Source: Stenotrophomonas sp.
GTDB lineage: Bacteria; Pseudomonadota; Gammaproteobacteria; Xanthomonadales; Xanthomonadaceae
Direction: 5' to 3'
Assembly (NCBI GenBank): GCA_003484865.1
Contig: DMZT01000380.1
Span: 1-10,366 of the forward strand
Length of the DNA stretch: 10,366 nt
Below the pieces are notes generated by a model that searched no databases, was not told the origin of the DNA, and saw nothing but the letters and a program-made list of their open reading frames with translations. A program made the position numbers and the translations under genes. Below are positions 6,067 to 10,366 of this stretch, in pieces. The stretch's first letter is position 1. Each line of letters begins with the position of its first letter.

Positions 6067-6708
6067 GTGCCCACGCCGCCTGTTGCCACCGCGTCCGTCC
6101 TCCAGCCGCCCTGGCGCGAGGCGATGCTGTGGATGCTGCTGCTCGGCGCCATGTTCATCCACGGCTACAGCTGGACCAACCACTGGGCCGCCAGCCAAGC
6201 CCAGACCTATAGCCTGCACGGTCGCTGGGACGAGGCGATTCCGTTCTGGGCGTGGACGATCTGGCCGTACCTGGCCCTGAACCTGCTGTACCCGCTGACG
6301 TTCTTCCTCTGCCCGACCCGATCGGCCCTGCGCCGCCATGCGCTGGCCATCGCGCTGGTGCAGGCCGCCTGCATGCTCGCCTTCGTGTGCTGGCCGACCG
6401 GCAACGTGCGTGTTTTGCCCCAGCCGGATGGCGTGAGCGGGCTGTTGTTCGCACAGCTGCGCGCGTTCGAGGCGCCGTTCAACATGGCGCCGTCGCTGCA
6501 CGCCGCGGTATTGGTGGTGGTCTGGCAGGCATGGCGGCAGTGGCTGCAGGCCGATGCGACGGCACTGCGCTGGCTGTGGCACGGCGCCTGTGGGCTGATC
6601 CTGCTCTCGACGCTCACCACCTGGCAGCACGATCTGCTGGACGTGCTTGCCGGACTCCTGGTGGGCGCGCTGGCGCTGTGGATCACGCGGCCCCGACGCT
6701 TGCGGTAG
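6067..6708 (+). CDS. PAP2-family membrane phosphatase (PAP2_3/IPC-synthase-like), stand-alone
   Basis: A 213-residue polytopic inner-membrane protein of the PAP2 superfamily, probably acting on a phospholipid, isoprenyl phosphate or phosphosphingolipid head group at the periplasmic face. Key residues visible are APSLH (141-145, the catalytic His of motif C2) and TTWQHDLLD (184-192, the H-x3-D of motif C3 with His188 and Asp192). The Arg usual in C3 is absent (Thr182), as in the PAP2_3 branch. Several transmembrane helices are evident (about 20-36, 60-82, 93-110, 144-160, 172-185, 192-206). The opening PPWREAMLWMLLLG and overall order match the N-terminal half of proteins annotated as PAP2/dual-specificity phosphatase fusions in pseudomonads and xanthomonads, but this gene stops after the PAP2 half. 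The GTG start at 6067 has an AGGGT about 7 nt upstream. It is divergent from the TOMM operon. Confidence 0.88.
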   Translation: MPTPPVATASVLQPPWREAMLWMLLLGAMFIHGYSWTNHWAASQAQTYSLHGRWDEAIPFWAWTIWPYLALNLLYPLTFFLCPTRSALRRHALAIALVQAACMLAFVCWPTGNVRVLPQPDGVSGLLFAQLRAFEAPFNMAPSLHAAVLVVVWQAWRQWLQADATALRWLWHGACGLILLSTLTTWQHDLLDVLAGLLVGALALWITRPRRLR

Positions 6709-6723
6709 GCCTGGCGCATCGTA

Positions 6724-6738
6724 CCCACCAACGGTGGG
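6724..6738 (+). repeat. Short hairpin after the PAP2 gene, SMAG-like remnant
   Basis: CCCACC-AAC-GGTGGG forms a perfect 6-bp stem with an AAC loop, 15 bp after the PAP2 stop. It is preceded by GTAC, one base from GTAG. It shares the ACC-AAC-GGT centre of the hairpin at 2395-2407. No T-tract follows, so it could stabilise the PAP2 mRNA end but is not a canonical terminator. Confidence 0.45.
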
Positions 6739-6751
6739 GACTGCCGCTTCC

Positions 6752-6782
6752 AAAAAAAAAAGGCCAGCGCGAACGCTGGCCT
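6752..6782 (-). terminator. Intrinsic terminator of the nupC-rbsK operon
   Basis: On the minus strand the sequence reads AGGCCAGCG-TTCG-CGCTGGCCT, a 9-bp perfect stem with a stable TTCG tetraloop, followed directly by ten T (the A run at 6752-6761 on the plus strand). It begins 23 nt after the ribokinase stop. On the plus strand there is no T-tract, so it acts for the minus-strand operon only. Confidence 0.95.
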
Positions 6783-6805
6783 CTTGGTATCCACACCGGT
6801 GACGC

Positions 6806-7771
6806 TTACTTGTTTTCGGCGTCGGCCGGGGTGAAGTGCGGCATCGCCGCGGCGGCGCCTTCCTTCTCGGTCGAACGACCGGCGAACTGATTGGCGAAAC
6901 GCACGTGGCGGGCAAACGCCGCCTCCGGGTCCTGCGCGATCGAGGCGACCAGGGCGCCGTTGAACGCATCGCCTGCACCGGTGGTGTCCAGCACCTGCAC
7001 CTGCTCGGCGCCCACGCGGTAGTACGGCTGCGTGTCGCCACGCAGGTTTTCTTCGGCGTGCGACACGAATACACCGACCGAACCCAACGTCACCACCACG
7101 GTGCCGTTGCCGACCAGCTTGCGGCACAGCGCATGCAGGCTGGCGCCATCCAGCGCGGCGACGTCGTTGGCATCCACGCGCTCGCCGACATGACGGCCGA
7201 GCAGGGCAGCGAACTCGGTCTCGTTCGGGGTCAGCACATCGGCCAGCTTGAGCAGGCCGATGCTGGAGGGTGCATCGGCAGGCGCCACGTTGAGCACGGT
7301 GGTGGCACCGGCTTCACGCGCGATCGCCAGGGCGGCCTCGATGGTTTCCACCGGCGATTCCAGCTGCGCCAGCACCACCTTGGCACCGGCCAGCAGCGCG
7401 CGCTGCTGTTCGACGAAGTCCAGGCTCAGCGCGGCGTTGGCCCCCGGGCCGATCACGATGGTGTTGCGGCCCCGGCTGTCGACATAGATACCGCCGGTGC
7501 CGGTCGGCTCGCTGCTGGCTTCGGCGGTCAGCGCAAAGCCATCCTGCTCGGCCAGGCCGCGCGCCATCGCACCGCCGGCGTCATCGCCCAGCGCGCACAG
7601 GAACGTGGTCGGCGCGCCGGCACGGCGGGCGGCCACGGCCTGGTTGAAGCCCTTGCCGCCGGGACCGGTGCTGTAGCGGCCGGCGATGGTCGCACCCGGG
7701 GCCGGGAGCGACTCACAACGCCAGACATGATCCACATTGAAGGAACCGATTACGACGACACTGCTACTCAT
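6806..7771 (-). CDS. rbsK: Ribokinase (PfkB family)
   Basis: A 321-residue PfkB/ribokinase-family sugar kinase that phosphorylates ribose to ribose 5-phosphate with ATP in the cytoplasm. The N-terminal substrate motif is GSFNVDH (residues 9-15), the glycine-rich block is GPGGKGFNQAVAARRAG (36-52) and TPNETE (181-186) lines the active site. The PfkB signature 2 is DTTGAGDAFNGAL (262-274), with Asp268 the likely catalytic base and GAGD the anion hole. The length fits the family, with a slightly longer C terminus. It lies 26 bp downstream of nupC and is followed by a strong terminator, so the two form an operon. The context suggests it handles ribose released from imported nucleosides. A nucleoside kinase of the same PfkB family is the main alternative, since substrate specificity is not certain from motifs alone. 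The ATG at 7771 lacks a strong Shine-Dalgarno. Confidence 0.92.
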   Translation of the reverse strand: MSSSVVVIGSFNVDHVWRCESLPAPGATIAGRYSTGPGGKGFNQAVAARRAGAPTTFLCALGDDAGGAMARGLAEQDGFALTAEASSEPTGTGGIYVDSRGRNTIVIGPGANAALSLDFVEQQRALLAGAKVVLAQLESPVETIEAALAIAREAGATTVLNVAPADAPSSIGLLKLADVLTPNETEFAALLGRHVGERVDANDVAALDGASLHALCRKLVGNGTVVVTLGSVGVFVSHAEENLRGDTQPYYRVGAEQVQVLDTTGAGDAFNGALVASIAQDPEAAFARHVRFANQFAGRSTEKEGAAAAMPHFTPADAENK

Positions 7772-7797
7772 AAAGACTGTTTCTCAGGGAACGGATA

Positions 7798-9096
7798 TCA
7801 GCTGAAATGCGTCAGCACGCCGGCGATGGTCGCCGTCATGAAGGTGGCAATGGTACCGCCGAGCACGGCACGCAGGCCGAACTTGGCCAGATCGTGGCGA
7901 CGCTCTGGCGCCAGCCCACCAATACCACCGATCTGGATCGCGATGGAGCTGAAGTTGGCAAAACCGCACAGCGCGTAGGTGGCGACCAGGCGACCCTCGG
8001 CCGACAGCACCGTGCCCGGCACCTCGCCTCGGATGATCTTGGCCAGCTCCGAATACGCCACGAACTCGTTGATCACCACCTTCTGGCCGATCAGCGAGCC
8101 CACCGTGGTGGCATCGGCCCACGGGGTGCCGATCACCCAGGCGATCGGGGCCAGCAGGAAGCCGAACAGCGTGGACAGGTCGGTCGGGCGGCCGATGAGC
8201 GCGGCCAGGCCGGTGATGTCACCCAGCCAGGTCAGGGGCGCGTTGATCAGGGCGATCAGGGCGATGAAGGCCAGCAGCATCGCACCGATGTTCAGCGCCA
8301 GCTTGAGGCCGTCGCCGGCGCCGGCGGCAGCCGCGTCGATGATGTTGCTGGAGGTCTTCTCCACTTCCATCTTGACCGTGCCGCGGGTCAGCGGGGTACC
8401 GGTCTCGGGCACCAGCAGCTTGGCCACCACCAGGGTCGCCGGGGCCGCCATGATGCTCGCGGCCAGCAGATGCTTGGCGTAGAAGGCCTGTTCGACCGGA
8501 TCGCCGGCACCGAGCATGCCCACATACGCGGCCAGCACGCCGCCGGCAATGTGCGCCATGCCGCCGATCATCATGGTGATCAGCTCGGACTGGGTCATCT
8601 TGGCGATGTACGGGCGTACCGTCAGCGGCGCTTCGGTCTGGCCGATGAACACGCTGGCGCAGACGCTGGTGGTTTCCGCACCGGACACACGCATGATCTT
8701 GGTGATCGCCCAGGCCATGCCGCGCACGATCATCTGCATCACGTTGAGGTGGTACATGACCCCCATCAGCGCCGAGAAGAAGATGATGGTCGGCAGCACC
8801 TGGAAGGCGAAGATGAAACCGAACTGGCTGGTGTCCATCAGGCTGCCGAAGATGAAGCCCGAGCCGGCGTTGACGAACTCCAGGATCTTGACGAAGCCCT
8901 TGCCCAGCGCGTCGAACACATCACGGCCACCCGGGACCAGCAGCACCACCGCCGCGAAGGCGATCTGCAGTGCGATACCGGTGACGACCAGGCGCCAGTC
9001 GACAGCCCGCTTGTTGTTCGAGAACAACCAGGCAATGCCGATCAGCACTGCCAACCCGAACAGGCCGAAGCCAATCCTGCCCAAACCTTCGACCAT
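7798..9096 (-). CDS. nupC: Concentrative nucleoside transporter (NupC/CNT family)
   Basis: A 432-residue inner-membrane symporter that imports nucleosides with H+ or Na+. The CNT signature motifs are all present. GQTEAPL at 152-158 supplies the Gln-Thr-Glu triad that contacts the nucleobase in the Vibrio transporter structure. GQKVVINEFVAY at 337-348 matches the G-x-K-x3-NEFVAY family motif, with Glu344 binding ribose. GFANFSSIAIQIGG at 378-391 carries the expected Asn381 and Ser384. Numerous hydrophobic helices and two re-entrant-like segments fit the fold. The N-terminal about 55 residues form the two leading helices and a short loop, as in bacterial NupC. The ATG at 9096 has an AAGGGAAG ribosome binding site 5-8 nt upstream. 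It is the first gene of the nupC-rbsK operon. Whether it prefers pyrimidine or purine nucleosides, or uses Na+ or H+, cannot be told here. Confidence 0.95.
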   Translation of the reverse strand: MVEGLGRIGFGLFGLAVLIGIAWLFSNNKRAVDWRLVVTGIALQIAFAAVVLLVPGGRDVFDALGKGFVKILEFVNAGSGFIFGSLMDTSQFGFIFAFQVLPTIIFFSALMGVMYHLNVMQMIVRGMAWAITKIMRVSGAETTSVCASVFIGQTEAPLTVRPYIAKMTQSELITMMIGGMAHIAGGVLAAYVGMLGAGDPVEQAFYAKHLLAASIMAAPATLVVAKLLVPETGTPLTRGTVKMEVEKTSSNIIDAAAAGAGDGLKLALNIGAMLLAFIALIALINAPLTWLGDITGLAALIGRPTDLSTLFGFLLAPIAWVIGTPWADATTVGSLIGQKVVINEFVAYSELAKIIRGEVPGTVLSAEGRLVATYALCGFANFSSIAIQIGGIGGLAPERRHDLAKFGLRAVLGGTIATFMTATIAGVLTHFS

Positions 9097-9129
9097 GAGA
9101 CTTCCCTTGGGGCGCCGCGAAAAACGGGA

Positions 9130-9158
9130 AGCCTAGAGCAGCGGCAGGGGCGGGGCAA
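9130..9158 (-). promoter_or_regulatory. Possible nupC promoter
   Basis: On the minus strand TTGCCC (9153-9158), a 17-nt spacer and TAGGCT (9130-9135) lie 34 bp upstream of the nupC start. Both boxes are partial matches to sigma-70 consensus, but the spacing is ideal. The 252-bp divergent region 9097-9348 also contains a perfect inverted repeat TCACG-GGG-CGTGA at 9238-9250, a possible operator site for either direction, and a TACACT at 9295-9300 that could be the -10 of the reductase gene. No confident -35 partner is seen for the latter. Confidence 0.35.
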
Positions 9159-9348
9159 GGAAAAGCAGCGTCCGGGAGCCGATCGGTCGTGATCGGGCCT
9201 GTATCGGCAAGGCATGGCCCGGTTTCCGTGCGGCGTGTCACGGGGCGTGAGACCGCCGCCGCGGTAAGGCGCGCGGAACTGCGCCGCCCCGCTCTACACT
9301 TACCGGCATCGATCCGGCCCGGTCGCGGGCCCGCAGCAGGAGAACCAC

Positions 9349-10317
9349 ATGCTCTATCGCCGTCTTGGCTCCACCGGCCTGAAGCTCTCGGCCCTGTCCT
9401 TCGGGGCCTGGGTGACCTTCGGCGACCAGATCGGCCGCGATGAGGCCCGCAAGCTGATCGCCACCGCCTGGGATGCTGGGGTCAATTTCTTCGACAACGC
9501 CGAAGGCTATGCCCGCGGCCGCGCCGAGCAGGTGATGGGCGATGTGATCGCCGACCTGCGCCTGCCGCGCGATGGCTTCTGCGTCTCCAGCAAGGTGTTC
9601 TTCGGCGCCGTCGACGACCCGCGCCCGACCCAGCACGGGCTGTCGCGAAAGCATGTCACCGACGCCTGCCACGCCGCGCTCAAGCGCCTGCGGGTGGAGT
9701 ACCTGGACCTTTACTATTGCCATCGCCCGGATCCGGATACCCCGATCGCCGAGACCGTGCAGGCCATGGATACCCTGATCCGCCAGGGCAAGGTGCTGTA
9801 CTGGGGCACGTCGGAATGGTCGGCCGCGCAGATCCAGGAGGCGGTGGACATCGCCCGCGCGCGCAACCTGCATGCGCCCTCGATGGAACAGCCGCAGTAC
9901 AACCTGCTGCACCGCGAGCGGGTGGAGCGCGAATACGCGCCGCTGTATGCCGAGGCTGGCCTGGGCACCACCATCTGGTCGCCGCTGGCCTCGGGCCTGC
10001 TGACCGGCAAGTACAACGCCGGCGTGGACCCGCAGTCGCGGCTGGGCCAGGAACAGCTGGGCTGGCTGAAGGCGCAGGTGCTCGACGATGGCAGCGACCG
10101 CATGGAGCGGGTGCGGCGCTACACCGCACTGGCCGCGCAGCTGGGCGTCTCGCCGGCGCAGCTGGCGATCGCCTGGTGCCTGCGCAATCCGAATGTATCC
10201 AGCGTGATCCTCGGCGCCAGCCGGGTCAGCCAGCTGGAAGAGAACCTGGGCGCACTGGCGCTGTTCGAGCAGCTCGATGAGAGCGTCTGGCAGCAGGTGG
10301 AAGCGGTCTTTGCCTGA
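9349..10317 (+). CDS. Aldo/keto reductase of the AKR6 (voltage-gated K+ channel beta subunit-like) family
   Basis: A 322-residue NADPH-dependent TIM-barrel oxidoreductase. The catalytic tetrad is visible as Asp49 and Tyr54 (FFDNAEGYARG), Lys82 (SSKVFF) and His125 (YYCHRPDPDT). Several stretches match animal Kv-beta subunits nearly residue for residue: HGLSRKHV, RPDPDTPIAETVQAM, YWGTSEWS, EQPQYNLLHRERVE and WSPLASGLLTGKYN. Kv-beta proteins have Asn in place of the tetrad His, whereas this protein keeps His and so should be a fully competent reductase. Bacterial relatives include YghZ-type enzymes that reduce reactive aldehydes such as L-glyceraldehyde 3-phosphate or methylglyoxal. The exact substrate is not determinable. 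The ATG at 9349 has a strong AGGAG (9338-9342) with 6-nt spacing. It is transcribed divergently from nupC and followed by a SMAG repeat. Confidence 0.93.
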   Translation: MLYRRLGSTGLKLSALSFGAWVTFGDQIGRDEARKLIATAWDAGVNFFDNAEGYARGRAEQVMGDVIADLRLPRDGFCVSSKVFFGAVDDPRPTQHGLSRKHVTDACHAALKRLRVEYLDLYYCHRPDPDTPIAETVQAMDTLIRQGKVLYWGTSEWSAAQIQEAVDIARARNLHAPSMEQPQYNLLHRERVEREYAPLYAEAGLGTTIWSPLASGLLTGKYNAGVDPQSRLGQEQLGWLKAQVLDDGSDRMERVRRYTALAAQLGVSPAQLAIAWCLRNPNVSSVILGASRVSQLEENLGALALFEQLDESVWQQVEAVFA

Positions 10318-10340
10318 TTGCGTCTGTCGGGATCCGGAGA

Positions 10341-10363
10341 GCCGGCCAGCGGCCGGCACTACC
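10341..10363 (-). repeat. SMAG/REP-type GTAG palindrome, copy 2 (inverted)
   Basis: On the minus strand GTAGT is followed by GCCGGCC-GCT-GGCCGGC, a 7-bp stem with a 3-nt loop. It is identical in that core to copy 1 at 2230-2252 but in the opposite orientation. It lies 23 bp after the aldo/keto reductase stop, where a REP hairpin could stabilise the mRNA end. The window ends 3 bp further on, so a paired second hairpin cannot be excluded. Confidence 0.85.
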
Positions 10364-10366
10364 GCT

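Noticed and set aside
7807..9192. A 461-codon plus-strand ORF opposite nupC
   Set aside because: His/Gln/Arg/Gly-rich antisense translation; the opposite strand encodes a full CNT transporter with all signature motifs.
9238..10359. A 373-codon minus-strand ORF opposite the aldo/keto reductase
   Set aside because: It runs through the SMAG repeat and lies antisense to a complete tetrad-bearing reductase.

Overview
The window comes from a high-GC gammaproteobacterium of the Xanthomonadaceae, most probably Stenotrophomonas. The main evidence is two copies of a GTAG-headed palindrome (GTAG-T then a GCCGGCC-GCT-GGCCGGC stem). This is the form of the SMAG/REP elements known from Stenotrophomonas maltophilia. 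The proteins also look Xanthomonadaceae-like. No rRNA, tRNA, CRISPR array, transposase or phage gene is visible.

Layout. At the left edge (3-377, +) is the C-terminal end of an unrecognised protein with a C-terminal membrane anchor. It converges on a minus-strand pair: dusB (tRNA dihydrouridine synthase, 1228-2220) followed by a class I SAM methyltransferase (391-1218). Next on the minus strand is a compact four-gene operon (2411-6047) that I read as a thiazole/oxazole-modified peptide (TOMM, RiPP) locus. In order of transcription it encodes a TIGR03882-like E1/leader-binding cyclodehydratase partner with two CxxC pairs, a 192-residue membrane protein with an extreme Ser/Thr/Cys run near its N terminus, a YcaO cyclodehydratase, and a SagB/McbC-type FMN dehydrogenase. 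Divergent from it is a stand-alone PAP2-family protein (6067-6708, +). A strong minus-strand terminator (6752-6782) closes the nupC-rbsK pair (nucleoside permease 7798-9096, ribokinase 6806-7771). A divergent Kv-beta-like aldo/keto reductase (9349-10317, +) ends the window, followed by the second SMAG copy.

How the genes work together. NupC and RbsK form a nucleoside/ribose salvage unit. DusB and the methyltransferase are close enough to be co-transcribed, but no joint function is evident. The TOMM block is the unusual part. Its second, third and fourth genes are translationally coupled (ATGA and TGATG overlaps). No separate small precursor peptide is visible, and neither is a dedicated transporter or protease. 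The only plausible substrate encoded with the enzymes is the membrane protein, whose residues 24-32 are nine consecutive Ser/Thr/Cys after Gly-Gly-Gly and contain the only two cysteines in the protein. My hypothesis is that azol(in)e rings are installed in the N-terminal part of a multi-pass membrane protein, or that a leader-core region is fused to a membrane carrier or immunity domain. The enzyme families are well supported by motifs; the substrate assignment is inference.
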